NCBI GenBank assembly: GCA_964466465.1
Contig: CAYXNJ010000027.1
Coordinates: forward strand, 1 to 37,018
Length of the DNA: 37,018 bases
From: Sulfurospirillum sp964466465
GTDB taxonomy: Bacteria; Campylobacterota; Campylobacteria; Campylobacterales; Sulfurospirillaceae
Direction: 5' to 3'
The position numbers were made by a program, and so were the translations under genes. The notes beneath the pieces are model-generated. The model was not told where the DNA came from, ran no database searches, and was given only the letters and a program-made list of their open reading frames with translations. Below are positions 15,226 to 22,788 of this stretch, in pieces (within the stretch, counting starts at the first letter, position 1; every line of letters begins with the position of its first letter).

Positions 15226-15828
15226 ATGAAAAAATTAATCAGTTTAATGGCGGTTATGACATCGCTCTTGTTTTTAGGATGTGGTTCGGAATCATCGAGT
15301 GTTCCAGTGGTCAAAGAAACCTATAAAGAGGGTGATAAAGTTGAGATTAAAAGTGTCTCAGGTGCTAAGCTAACATTGCTTCGTAAACATGGTGGTTTTG
15401 TGCTTGAAGATGATGAAAACAAAGTTGTTTTAATCGATATTTTCGGCACATTTTGTGTTCCATGTCAAGAAGAAGCTCCTTCTTTAATGGATTTTCAACT
15501 TCAAAACAGCGATGATGTTATGTTAATCGGATTGAATTATTTTGAAGAAGTAAGCGATGAGTATGTGGTTGAAAATTTTGCGGCAAAATACAATGCGTAT
15601 TATTTCATAACCAATTCACCAAAAAATCAAAAAATCGTAGAAACAATTGTTCAAGATATTGCCTATAAAGGAACATTGCAAGTACCTTTTAAAGTCGTGT
15701 TGAAAGATGGTAAATATCAAAAAGTAACCGACATTTACAATCCATCAAATGTTGAAAATAAGTTTTATATCGGAAAAGTAGGTTTGGATATTATCCAAAA
15801 AGATATTGATAAACTTACAGCAAAATAG
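15226..15828 (+). CDS. TlpA/ResA-like thioredoxin-fold lipoprotein
   Basis: The 200-residue protein starts with a lipoprotein signal (LFLGCGSES, Cys at about residue 20), so the thioredoxin domain should face the periplasm, tethered to the membrane. The redox motif is CVPC (Cys77 and Cys80) in DIFGTFCVPCQEEAPSL. The cis-proline region is GTLQVPFKVVL (about residues 145-155). It probably reduces or relays disulfides, for example in cytochrome c assembly or repair of oxidised envelope proteins. It lies between smpB and clpS, 9 bp before clpS. From memory a thioredoxin-family gene occupies the same slot in C. jejuni, so the position is conserved although the function seems unrelated. Confidence 0.82.
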   Translation: MKKLISLMAVMTSLLFLGCGSESSSVPVVKETYKEGDKVEIKSVSGAKLTLLRKHGGFVLEDDENKVVLIDIFGTFCVPCQEEAPSLMDFQLQNSDDVMLIGLNYFEEVSDEYVVENFAAKYNAYYFITNSPKNQKIVETIVQDIAYKGTLQVPFKVVLKDGKYQKVTDIYNPSNVENKFYIGKVGLDIIQKDIDKLTAK

Positions 15829-15837
15829 AGGCTTTTA

Positions 15838-16146
15838 ATGCACCATTTAGAAGGAGAATTTCAAAACGAAACGATTGATGCTATAGAGATCAAAGAGCCA
15901 AGGATGTATAAAGTCCTGTTGCTTAATGATGATTATAGCAGTATGGAATTTGTCATTAAAGTGTTAATGCAAATCTTCCATCATAGTTTTGAAAAAGCAA
16001 CTGAAATTATGCTCAGTGTTCATGAACAAGGAAAAGGTCTTTGTGGTGTTTACACCTATGAAATTGCTGAGACAAAAGTGGAGCATGTACGAAAAATGGC
16101 AAAAGAGGAAAAATTTCCACTTCGTGCTATTATGGAAGAAGAATGA
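15838..16146 (+). CDS. clpS: ATP-dependent Clp protease adaptor
   Basis: The 102-residue protein captures N-degron substrates (N-terminal Leu, Phe, Trp, Tyr) and delivers them to ClpAP. It has a flexible N-terminal tail (about 1-22) and the ClpS core YKVLLLNDDYSSMEFVIKVL, where NDD and the gatekeeper Met of SSMEF line the N-degron pocket. The ClpA-binding region with HEQGKGLCGVYTYEIAETKV follows. It is 9 bp after the thioredoxin gene and 104 bp before clpA. Confidence 0.94.
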   Translation: MHHLEGEFQNETIDAIEIKEPRMYKVLLLNDDYSSMEFVIKVLMQIFHHSFEKATEIMLSVHEQGKGLCGVYTYEIAETKVEHVRKMAKEEKFPLRAIMEEE

Positions 16147-16157
16147 TGTATATCATT

Positions 16158-16218
16158 CTGCCAACGTTGTTGGCAGGCTTTAGTGCCAAGTGCAGCGTAG
16201 CTTTTAGAGCTTTGCTGT
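16158..16218 (+). promoter_or_regulatory. Structured clpS-clpA spacer with mutually exclusive hairpins
   Basis: A perfect 8-bp stem with 3-nt loop (CTGCCAAC 16158-16165, GTTGGCAG 16169-16176) shares its right arm with an alternative 6-bp stem (TTGGCA 16170-16175, TGCCAA 16184-16189). A third hairpin follows (16193-16202 with 16208-16217, ten positions with one mismatch and one G-T pair). The clpA ribosome-binding site (AAGGAGG) comes about 25 nt later. There is no long T-tract directly after any stem. Such an arrangement could attenuate, process or protect the message and so set the ClpS to ClpA ratio; that role is inferred. Confidence 0.45.
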
Positions 16219-16250
16219 AAAAGTGTATTAAAGTAAAAAAGGAGGGATTT

Positions 16251-18449
16251 ATGGTTAGTCAAGAACTCAATTATGTTTTTAATGATGCGATTGCATTTGT
16301 CAGAAAACATCGCTATGAATACATCACCGTGGACCATCTCTTCTTTGCATTACTGAACAATGAACATGTGGTTGAACTCCTTGTCAATTGTGGACTAAGC
16401 ATTACGTTTTTGCAACGTTCGATGGAAAAGTATTTTGTGGCGAATCCTCAAGTGGTTCCTAGTGATGAAAATTATGAGCCGTTAGAGACCGTAGCGCTTT
16501 CTCGCGTGGTCGAGTCTATGATGTTACATGTCAAAAGTGCAGGAAAATCAGAAGCAAGTGTGTTTGATCTTTTAATCGCTATGATGGATGAAAGTAATGC
16601 TTTTTGTGTTTCTCTGTTATTGCAACAAGGGGTTGATAAACTGTTGATTGTTGAAGAAGTCACTGCTATGAGTGCCCCACAACATAAAGAGCAAAGCCTT
16701 GCTGAGCAAAAAGAGAATGCCCTTGCAAAATATACCCTTGATTTAATAGCACTTGCCAAAGAAAAACAAATAGACCCGTTGATTGGTCGTGCAGATGAAG
16801 TCAAGCGTGTGATGCAAGTATTGTGTCGCAGAAAGAAAAACAATCCTCTGCTTGTGGGTGAACCCGGTGTTGGTAAAACAGCTATAGTAGAAGGTTTGGC
16901 TGCAAAAATTAGCGAAGGTGCTGTGCCTGAAATCTTAAAAGAAACACCAGTGTATGCCCTAGATATGGGCTCTTTACTCTCTGGTACCAAATACCGTGGT
17001 GATTTTGAAAAACGCCTCAAAGAGATTTTAACAGAGTTAGAGGCTAAAAAAGGTGCTATTTTATTTATCGATGAGATTCATACTATCGTGGGTGCTGGTG
17101 CAACCAGTGGCGGGTCGATGGATTTATCTAATCTTCTTAAGCCAGCCCTTGCTTCTGGCAAAATTCGCTGTATTGGTGCAACAACGTACGGTGAGTTTCG
17201 CAATTTCTTCGATAAAGACAAAGCGCTCAGTCGCCGTTTTGCCAAAATTGATGTATTGGAGCCAAGCATTGAAGACTCCTTTTTAATTCTAAAAGGGCTT
17301 AAGGGCAGCTATGAAAAACACCATGGCGTGAAATACCCGACTGAAGTCATTCGAGCTTCTGTGGAGCTGGCTAAAAAATACATTAGTGATAAATTTTTAC
17401 CCGATTCTGCCATTGACCTTATCGATGAGGTGGGTGCTTCGTTTCATCTGGATAAAAAGCGTAAAAAAGTCGTGGAACTGAGCGACATAGAAGCCGTGCT
17501 TTCACGCATTGCCAATATCCCAAGTCGAAATGTTACCAAAGACGAGGGTGAAGTGATGCAGCACTTAGAAGCACACCTCAAATCCAAAATTTTTGGACAA
17601 GATGCTGCTATTGAAGCGCTGGTAAAAGCGATTAAACGCAGTCGTGCGGGGCTTGGCAATCCAACCTCACCGATAGGCTCTTTCTTGTTTGCAGGACCTA
17701 CAGGTGTGGGCAAAACAGAAGTGGCAAAACAGCTAGCGTATGAGTTAGGTGTGCATTTTGAACGCTATGATATGAGCGAATATATGGAAAAGCATACGGT
17801 TAGTCGTCTCATTGGAGCACCTCCTGGCTATGTGGGGTATGATGAGGGCGGACAACTCAGTGAAGCGATTAAAAAGCATCCATACAGCGTTCTTCTTTTG
17901 GATGAAATTGAAAAAGCACACCCTGATATGCTCAATATCTTGCTTCAGATTTTCGATAGTGCAACACTAACGGACAACAATGGCACAAAGATTGATTTTC
18001 GTAATGTCATCATTATCATGACATCCAATCTTGGAACAAAAGAAGCCCCAACTATGGGCTTTACAAAAAATGAGACCAGCAGAACAGATCATGCGATTAA
18101 AGAGTTCTTCTCCCCAGAATTTAGAAATCGTTTAGATGAAGTGATTCATTTTGCACCACTTTCTGAATCCGTGATGATCAATGTTGTTGAAAAACTGTTA
18201 AATGAACTCACCGAACAGCTGAAAGATAAAAAAGTAGAGATTGTAGCAACACTAGCCGCTAAAAAACAACTGGCAAGTGAAGGTTACAGTAAAGAGATGG
18301 GTGCACGTGTCATGCGTCGTGTGATTCAAGAAAAAATTAAAACGCCACTTGCTGAAGAGGTTCTATTTGGTAAGCTCAAAAATGGTGGTGTTTGTAAAAT
18401 AGATTATAAATCTAAAAAATTGGTTTTCGAATACAGCGGTGGCAACTAA
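16251..18449 (+). CDS. clpA: ATP-dependent Clp protease, ATPase subunit A
   Basis: The 732-residue AAA+ unfoldase feeds substrates into ClpP. Order of domains: N-domain about 1-145 (LNYVFNDAIAFVRKHRYEYITVDHL, where ClpS docks); AAA-1 with Walker A GEPGVGKT from Gly203 and Walker B ILFIDEIHTIVGAG; AAA-2 with Walker A GPTGVGKT from Gly482 and Walker B LLLDEIEKAH. The pore loop motif KYRGDFEKRL is present in AAA-1 and GYVGYDEGG in AAA-2. The lack of a long coiled-coil middle domain separates it from ClpB and ClpC. MGFTKNE after the TSNLG segment may be the ClpP-docking loop. Aat overlaps its end by 11 bp. ClpP is not in the window. Confidence 0.95.
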   Translation: MVSQELNYVFNDAIAFVRKHRYEYITVDHLFFALLNNEHVVELLVNCGLSITFLQRSMEKYFVANPQVVPSDENYEPLETVALSRVVESMMLHVKSAGKSEASVFDLLIAMMDESNAFCVSLLLQQGVDKLLIVEEVTAMSAPQHKEQSLAEQKENALAKYTLDLIALAKEKQIDPLIGRADEVKRVMQVLCRRKKNNPLLVGEPGVGKTAIVEGLAAKISEGAVPEILKETPVYALDMGSLLSGTKYRGDFEKRLKEILTELEAKKGAILFIDEIHTIVGAGATSGGSMDLSNLLKPALASGKIRCIGATTYGEFRNFFDKDKALSRRFAKIDVLEPSIEDSFLILKGLKGSYEKHHGVKYPTEVIRASVELAKKYISDKFLPDSAIDLIDEVGASFHLDKKRKKVVELSDIEAVLSRIANIPSRNVTKDEGEVMQHLEAHLKSKIFGQDAAIEALVKAIKRSRAGLGNPTSPIGSFLFAGPTGVGKTEVAKQLAYELGVHFERYDMSEYMEKHTVSRLIGAPPGYVGYDEGGQLSEAIKKHPYSVLLLDEIEKAHPDMLNILLQIFDSATLTDNNGTKIDFRNVIIIMTSNLGTKEAPTMGFTKNETSRTDHAIKEFFSPEFRNRLDEVIHFAPLSESVMINVVEKLLNELTEQLKDKKVEIVATLAAKKQLASEGYSKEMGARVMRRVIQEKIKTPLAEEVLFGKLKNGGVCKIDYKSKKLVFEYSGGN

Positions 18450-19119
18450 GCGACTTATTCCTCAGTTGCATCCAAGGGATTATACTTTTCCAAATCCTTA
18501 TGATGCAAGTTCTGAGGGGCTTTTAGCATGGGGTGGCGATCTCAAGCCTGAGCGCCTCCTTCGTGCCTATACAAGAGGTATTTTCCCATGGTTTAATGAA
18601 GGCGATCCGATTCTTTGGTGGTCGCCTGACCCTAGACTTATCTTGTTTCCCTCAAACATTAAAATCTCCAAAAGTTTAGCCAAAAGTATGAAGCAGTATG
18701 AAATGCGCTATGACACCTGTTTTGAAGAAGTGATGCGTCAATGTTTACTTACGAGGCTTGAAAAGGGAGAAAAAAGTTGGATTAGCGAAGAACTCATCAA
18801 AGCATTTTGTGCACTGCATACACAAGGATTTGCCCACTCAGTCGAAACCTTTTTTGAGGGAAAATTGGTTGGAGGATTGTATGGACTCTATCTTGGTGGT
18901 GTCTTTTGTGGAGAGTCGATGTTTTCAACAAAGAGCGATGCTTCAAAAGTTGCCTTAGTCGCGTTATGTGAAAAAGTGAGATGTTTGGGTGGTGATTTTA
19001 TTGATTGTCAACTTCCAACAGATCATCTTCAGTCTTTAGGTGCGTGTGTGATAACACGCGAGAAATTTTTAGGTATGTTAGAAAACGCTTTAGAAAATTG
19101 TACGACAAAACCGTGGTAA
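18439..19119 (+). CDS. aat: Leucyl/phenylalanyl-tRNA--protein transferase
   Basis: The 226-residue enzyme adds Leu or Phe from tRNA to N-terminal Lys or Arg of proteins, creating the N-degrons that ClpS recognises. Family motifs are FPNPYDASSEGLLAWGGDL, RAYTRGIFPWFNEGDPILWWSPDPR, KGEKSWISEELI, GFAHSVETF, LVGGLYGLYLGGVFCGESMFS and DCQLPTDHLQSLGA. Length matches E. coli Aat (234). The GTG start lies within the end of clpA (11-bp overlap), so transferase, adaptor and unfoldase are made from one stretch of DNA. Confidence 0.95.
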   Translation: MATKRLIPQLHPRDYTFPNPYDASSEGLLAWGGDLKPERLLRAYTRGIFPWFNEGDPILWWSPDPRLILFPSNIKISKSLAKSMKQYEMRYDTCFEEVMRQCLLTRLEKGEKSWISEELIKAFCALHTQGFAHSVETFFEGKLVGGLYGLYLGGVFCGESMFSTKSDASKVALVALCEKVRCLGGDFIDCQLPTDHLQSLGACVITREKFLGMLENALENCTTKPW

Positions 19120-19157
19120 TTTTGCGCCTTTTTTGCCTTTATGTATAAAAGAAGTTT

Positions 19158-20063
19158 ATGATGATTGAACAAGTTGCTCCCGTCTTTATTTTTGTTGCCT
19201 TAGGGTATCTTTTTAAAAAAATCAAACACGATATTTCAGAAGCTTTAACCGAGTTTGTGATCTATTTCTCATTGCCTGCATTGGCGCTTTCTAAAATACG
19301 CCACATGACGTTTAGCCATGAAGTTTTTCTCATTATCGTGATTGCTTACATTACAATGGCGCTTTCGCTTTTTCTGGGGTATGTAGCAGGGCGTTATCTG
19401 AAGTTGGACAAGCAAAATCTGGTGACAGTGATGGTCATAGTCGGTTTTGGAAACACGGGTTTTGTAGGATTTTCATACATTGAATCATTTTATTCTTTAC
19501 ACGCAGTTAGTTATGCGTTGGTGTATGATCAAATTGGTACATTTATCGCTTTGATGACGTTTGGTGTTGCACTGATCGCTTGGGGTGGTGGTAGAGAACA
19601 ACGTGTGCGTGATGTGGCGAAACAGATGGTGTTTTCGCCTCCATTGCTTGCTATCGTTGTGGCGGTCTATTTTCAAGGGACAGAGTTTCCTCCACTCATT
19701 GAAACGATTCTCGATAAATTTCAAGCCACACTTATTCCTTTAGTAACAGGTATTGTGGGAATGAAGTTAGAATTTCGTACCTTGTCACTGTATTTTAAAG
19801 AAAACATGGTTGCCCTAAGCCTAAAAATGGTTGTAGCACCGTTTATCATGCTCATAGGACTTTACTTTTTTGCGGATTTAAAAGCGGAATGGGTTAAAGT
19901 AACATTGCTAGAAACGGCGATGCCTCCCATGACTATGGCAGTCGTTTTTGGTATTCGAGGAGGACTTAATCGAGAATTGCTCATTAATGCCTTGGCTTTT
20001 GGTATTCTCTTCTCGTTTGTCAGCATTGGTTTATGGAATTTCATTATTTCGCAAGTAATCTAA
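19158..20063 (+). CDS. AEC-family permease (auxin efflux carrier / malate-type transporter)
   Basis: The 301-residue membrane protein has about ten hydrophobic helices in two halves and the AEC/PIN-like hallmarks FVIYFSLPALALSKI near the N-terminus, GNTGFVGFSYI in the middle and TLLETAMPPMTMAVVFGI in the C-terminal half. Bacterial relatives carry malate, malonate or other organic anions; substrate here is unknown. ATGs at 19158 and 19161 are both possible, with AGAAG at 19150-19154 upstream. It is 38 bp after aat and may be read through from it, but is functionally separate. Confidence 0.82.
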   Translation: MMIEQVAPVFIFVALGYLFKKIKHDISEALTEFVIYFSLPALALSKIRHMTFSHEVFLIIVIAYITMALSLFLGYVAGRYLKLDKQNLVTVMVIVGFGNTGFVGFSYIESFYSLHAVSYALVYDQIGTFIALMTFGVALIAWGGGREQRVRDVAKQMVFSPPLLAIVVAVYFQGTEFPPLIETILDKFQATLIPLVTGIVGMKLEFRTLSLYFKENMVALSLKMVVAPFIMLIGLYFFADLKAEWVKVTLLETAMPPMTMAVVFGIRGGLNRELLINALAFGILFSFVSIGLWNFIISQVI

Positions 20064-20282
20064 CGCTCAAAGTTTTTTTTATAAAAAAGAGAGTATTATA
20101 CTCTTCTTAAGTAAGCGGTGGGCTCAAAGGAGCCTTGGTTCAAACTTTTAATTTTATTTTATGTTTCGTATCTTCTTGAAACCATAAATGGAAAACAAAA
20201 GGATGGAAAACAGGTTTTTAGACGTTATATGCAAGTCATATGAATGTTTGAAAATGGGAAAACAAAGAAATGGAAAACAAAA
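20064..20282 (+). promoter_or_regulatory. metK leader region with hairpins and ATGGAAAACA repeats
   Basis: The 219-bp gap holds a short A/T palindrome (20090-20104), a perfect hairpin GGCTC-AAAG-GAGCC (20121-20134), a weak ATATG/CATAT hairpin (20228-20242) and repeats of ATGGAAAACA at 20188, 20203, 20254 (one inserted G) and 20270. A degenerate fifth copy contains the metK start at 20283. A reading frame of 45 codons starts at 20188 and ends at 20325, overlapping the beginning of metK in another frame. I could not match the region to a known S-adenosylmethionine riboswitch class. The first palindrome could be a weak terminator for the upstream transporter. Confidence 0.4.
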
Positions 20283-21497
20283 ATGGAACACACAAAACAC
20301 TACCTTTTTACCTCTGAAGTGGTAAGTCCAGGTCACCCTGACAAATGTGCTGACATCATTGCGGATAGCATTGTTGACACACTTTTAATTGCGGATAAAA
20401 ATTCACGCGTAGCGAGTGAAGTTTTCGTTGCAGGTAAACACGTTATCATTGGTGGCGAAGTCAATACCAAAAGTATTCTCTCTTTTGCAGATTACGAGAA
20501 GATCGTTAAAGATGCACTCATTAAAATTGGTTATGATGGAAAATCTGCTTTTACAAAAGAGCAATGCCTTTATCCAGATGAAGTAAAAGTGCAAGTGCTT
20601 CTGAATCAACAAAGTAGCGATATTAATCAAGGTGTTGATCAAGAAAGTGGCGAAATTGGTGCAGGTGACCAAGGAATTATGTTTGGTTTTGCTTCAGCTG
20701 AAACAGCTGATTTTATGCCAGCGGCGATTACCTATGCACGTATGCTATGCGACAAAGTTTATAACTATGCACTCAAACACAACCACAAACTAGGCGTTGA
20801 TATTAAAACACAAGTTACTGTGGATTATGGTTCAAAGCAAAATTTTGAAGAGTGTAAACCACAAAAAATTCATACGATTGTAGTTTCTGCTCCATCAAAT
20901 GAAAATATGCCAATCGAAGAAGTCCGTACCTTAATCAAAGGCTTAATTGACGATACGGGTCTTCCAACTGATTTGTACGATCCAAACGATACTATTATTC
21001 ATATCAACCCAACAGGTCGTTATGTTAACCATAGTTCACTTCATGATTCTGGTTTAACAGGACGTAAGCTTATCGTTGATAGTTTTGGTGGATATTCACC
21101 TATCGGCGGTGGTGCACAATCCAGTAAAGACTACACCAAAGTAGATCGTAGTGGATTGTATGCTGCTCGTTGGATTGCAAAACATATCGTAGCTGCAGGT
21201 CTTGCTAAAAAATGTTCTGTTCAACTCTCTTATGCGATTGGTGTAGCAAAACCAGTATCTGTTGCAGTGGATACATTTGGTACATACACCAGTGCAAGTG
21301 ATGATGAACTCTCTGCATTTGTACTAGAAACATTTAGCTTAACACCACGTTGGATCACCAATAAGTTTGGTTTAGATAAACCAAGCGAAGATACCTTCTT
21401 GTATGCAGATGTTGCTGCGCGTGGACAAGTTGGTCAGAGTGATTATCCATGGGAACAGCTCGATAGCTTAGAAATCTTTAAAGCACTTAAAAAATAA
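20283..21497 (+). CDS. metK: S-adenosylmethionine synthetase
   Basis: The 404-residue enzyme makes S-adenosylmethionine from methionine and ATP. Motifs: YLFTSEVVSPGHPDKCADIIADS, GAGDQGIMFGFA (ATP/methionine loop), DPNDTIIHINPTGRYV, GLTGRKLIVDSFGG with DSFGGYSPIGGGAQSSKDYTKVDRS as the P-loop-like and active-site segment, and YAARWIAKHIVAAGLA. The ATG at 20283 is preferred to the in-frame ATG at 20244 because the family begins close to YLFTSE and the extra 13 Lys-rich residues look non-coding; GGAAA just upstream may serve as a weak ribosome-binding site. The start sits inside the last of several repeats in the leader. Confidence 0.93.
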   Translation: MEHTKHYLFTSEVVSPGHPDKCADIIADSIVDTLLIADKNSRVASEVFVAGKHVIIGGEVNTKSILSFADYEKIVKDALIKIGYDGKSAFTKEQCLYPDEVKVQVLLNQQSSDINQGVDQESGEIGAGDQGIMFGFASAETADFMPAAITYARMLCDKVYNYALKHNHKLGVDIKTQVTVDYGSKQNFEECKPQKIHTIVVSAPSNENMPIEEVRTLIKGLIDDTGLPTDLYDPNDTIIHINPTGRYVNHSSLHDSGLTGRKLIVDSFGGYSPIGGGAQSSKDYTKVDRSGLYAARWIAKHIVAAGLAKKCSVQLSYAIGVAKPVSVAVDTFGTYTSASDDELSAFVLETFSLTPRWITNKFGLDKPSEDTFLYADVAARGQVGQSDYPWEQLDSLEIFKALKK

Positions 21498-21515
21498 TCT
21501 CTCTCATGATGCTAT

Positions 21516-21541
21516 AAAGGCGCACAATGCGTGTGCCTTTA
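21516..21541. terminator. Convergent terminator between metK and lnt
   Basis: The 6-bp stem AAAGGC/GCCTTT (21516-21521, 21535-21540) is extended by an imperfect inner stem ACA/TGT with a 2-nt bulge. It lies 18 bp after the metK stop, and the lnt stop codon is in its right arm. A-rich and T-rich edges would let it work on both strands. Confidence 0.55.
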
Positions 21542-22777
21542 TGGTACGATCACACCACTTTTCCCGCTATTGGCACTATGATAAATCACCGTTTGGTATT
21601 TTTTCGCATACAATCGTAGCAATAAATACTGCAATGTTTGCTCTGTAGAAGGGCTAAACCATGCGTTATTGCTGATGACAATCATCTGTTTAGGATTTCC
21701 TTCAAACAGTTTATCATTCGTTCCTTCATAACAAATAGCACTTCTAAAAGGGATTTCATCAATGATGAAATCATGTGGCTCTTTTGCTTTTTGGTAATCT
21801 TTAGCACCATCAAAAAAGAGTTTATTGATAATGTCAACGACAAAAGCAGGGAAGGGTACCTCTTCTCCAAAAGGAACGAGTACAATCTTATGCGCTATCT
21901 GCATTTCTCCTTTTTGAAAAAGATACGATGAATTAAAAAATCCTTGATCTTCTTCGTAGGTCAAAGAGCCTGTAACGATCGTGATATTATGCGAATATTG
22001 CTTGAGCGCATCGATAAGTGCTGGGGCACGATTGAGGTAAAGGGGAAATGCACTTTCTGGAAAAATAATCAACTCTTTTTTATGGGCAATTGCCTCTTCA
22101 ATCAGTTTAAAATTAAGATCAATTGCCTCTTTCTGATAGGCGGCATCCCAACGCTGTGATTGAGGAATGTGCATCAGAGGAAGTGCTACGTCAAGCTTTG
22201 GTAGAGATGTAGAGGAGGGGGGAAGCCATAAGGAAAGTGCTGCGATTAAAGGTACACATGCAAGGCTTTTCATCCACTTTGGGAATACCTTAAATAGGGC
22301 AATAGCACTTAAAAAAAGTCCAAATGCAAGATGTGTGGTTGAAAAATAAGTATCGATTAAAATGACTTCAAGTTTAAGCCAATTAAATCCAAAAGGGTCA
22401 ACAAAACTTACGCCAAAAAGCAGTGGTACTTGAAGATAGATCGAGCTTCCAAATCGTCCAATAAGCCAAAATAAAAGCCCGTAAACGAGAGCCACACCCA
22501 AGATAACAAAGGGAATCAGAAAGCTTAGCTCATAATAGACAAAACTAAAACTAATCCAGTAAAACCATAAAAGTCCAATAAAAAGACCGCTCCAAAACCA
22601 AATGATACGATTTTGTCCTAAAAGAAGGTAAAACCCAGCAATGGCGAAGAGTGAATTGAAGGGGCGGAATGTTAATCCAAAATAATCAAGATAAATAAAA
22701 GCAGAAAGCAGCAGCGCTATAACAAAGGCTTTTATTATGTAAATGCGGGTAAAATATATCTTTAAATTTTTTTTCAC
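21539..22777 (-). CDS. lnt: Apolipoprotein N-acyltransferase, short C-terminus
   Basis: The inner-membrane enzyme adds the third acyl chain to lipoproteins. From the GTG at 22775-22777 it has 412 residues: an N-terminal membrane part with about six helices and a nitrilase-fold periplasmic domain. The catalytic triad is intact: Glu241 in IIFPESAFPLY, Lys297 in IAHKIVLVPFGEEVP and Cys349 in SAICYEG. The chain stops at SGKSGVIVP, where E. coli Lnt continues for about 75 residues including a last helix. A longer in-frame start at 22843 would run into yajC on the other strand, and GGA sits 8 nt before the GTG, so the GTG is preferred. Lipoprotein substrates in the window include LptE and the TlpA-like protein. 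Confidence 0.85.
   Translation of the reverse strand: MKKNLKIYFTRIYIIKAFVIALLLSAFIYLDYFGLTFRPFNSLFAIAGFYLLLGQNRIIWFWSGLFIGLLWFYWISFSFVYYELSFLIPFVILGVALVYGLLFWLIGRFGSSIYLQVPLLFGVSFVDPFGFNWLKLEVILIDTYFSTTHLAFGLFLSAIALFKVFPKWMKSLACVPLIAALSLWLPPSSTSLPKLDVALPLMHIPQSQRWDAAYQKEAIDLNFKLIEEAIAHKKELIIFPESAFPLYLNRAPALIDALKQYSHNITIVTGSLTYEEDQGFFNSSYLFQKGEMQIAHKIVLVPFGEEVPFPAFVVDIINKLFFDGAKDYQKAKEPHDFIIDEIPFRSAICYEGTNDKLFEGNPKQMIVISNNAWFSPSTEQTLQYLLLRLYAKKYQTVIYHSANSGKSGVIVP
22750..22755 (+). promoter_or_regulatory. Possible -10 box of the yajC-secDF operon, inside lnt
   Basis: TAAAAT is preceded by GGG and lies 34 nt before the yajC ATG. Since lnt and yajC starts are only 11 bp apart, the operon promoter has to lie within the 5' end of lnt. 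Confidence 0.4.
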
Positions 22778-22788
22778 AAAGGATTTCC

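Noticed and set aside
16472..17020. 182-codon open frame on the minus strand inside clpA
   Set aside because: It is antisense to the conserved first AAA+ domain, has a low-complexity Ser/Arg-rich product and no ribosome-binding site.
20090..20104. AGAGT-ATTAT-ACTCT palindrome as a terminator of the AEC transporter gene
   Set aside because: The stem is short and AT-rich with no proper T-tract after it, so it is mentioned only in the leader entry.
20064..20282. Known SAM riboswitch upstream of metK
   Set aside because: The hairpins and unpaired motifs do not match any SAM class I can recall, and no terminator-antiterminator pair with a T-tract is visible.
20244..20282. Longer MetK N-terminus starting at the ATG at 20244
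   Set aside because: The 13 extra residues are Lys-rich and come from the repeat array, while the family starts close to YLFTSE.
20154..20336. 60-codon minus-strand frame across the metK leader
   Set aside because: Phe-rich product created by the A-rich repeats on the other strand; no ribosome-binding site.
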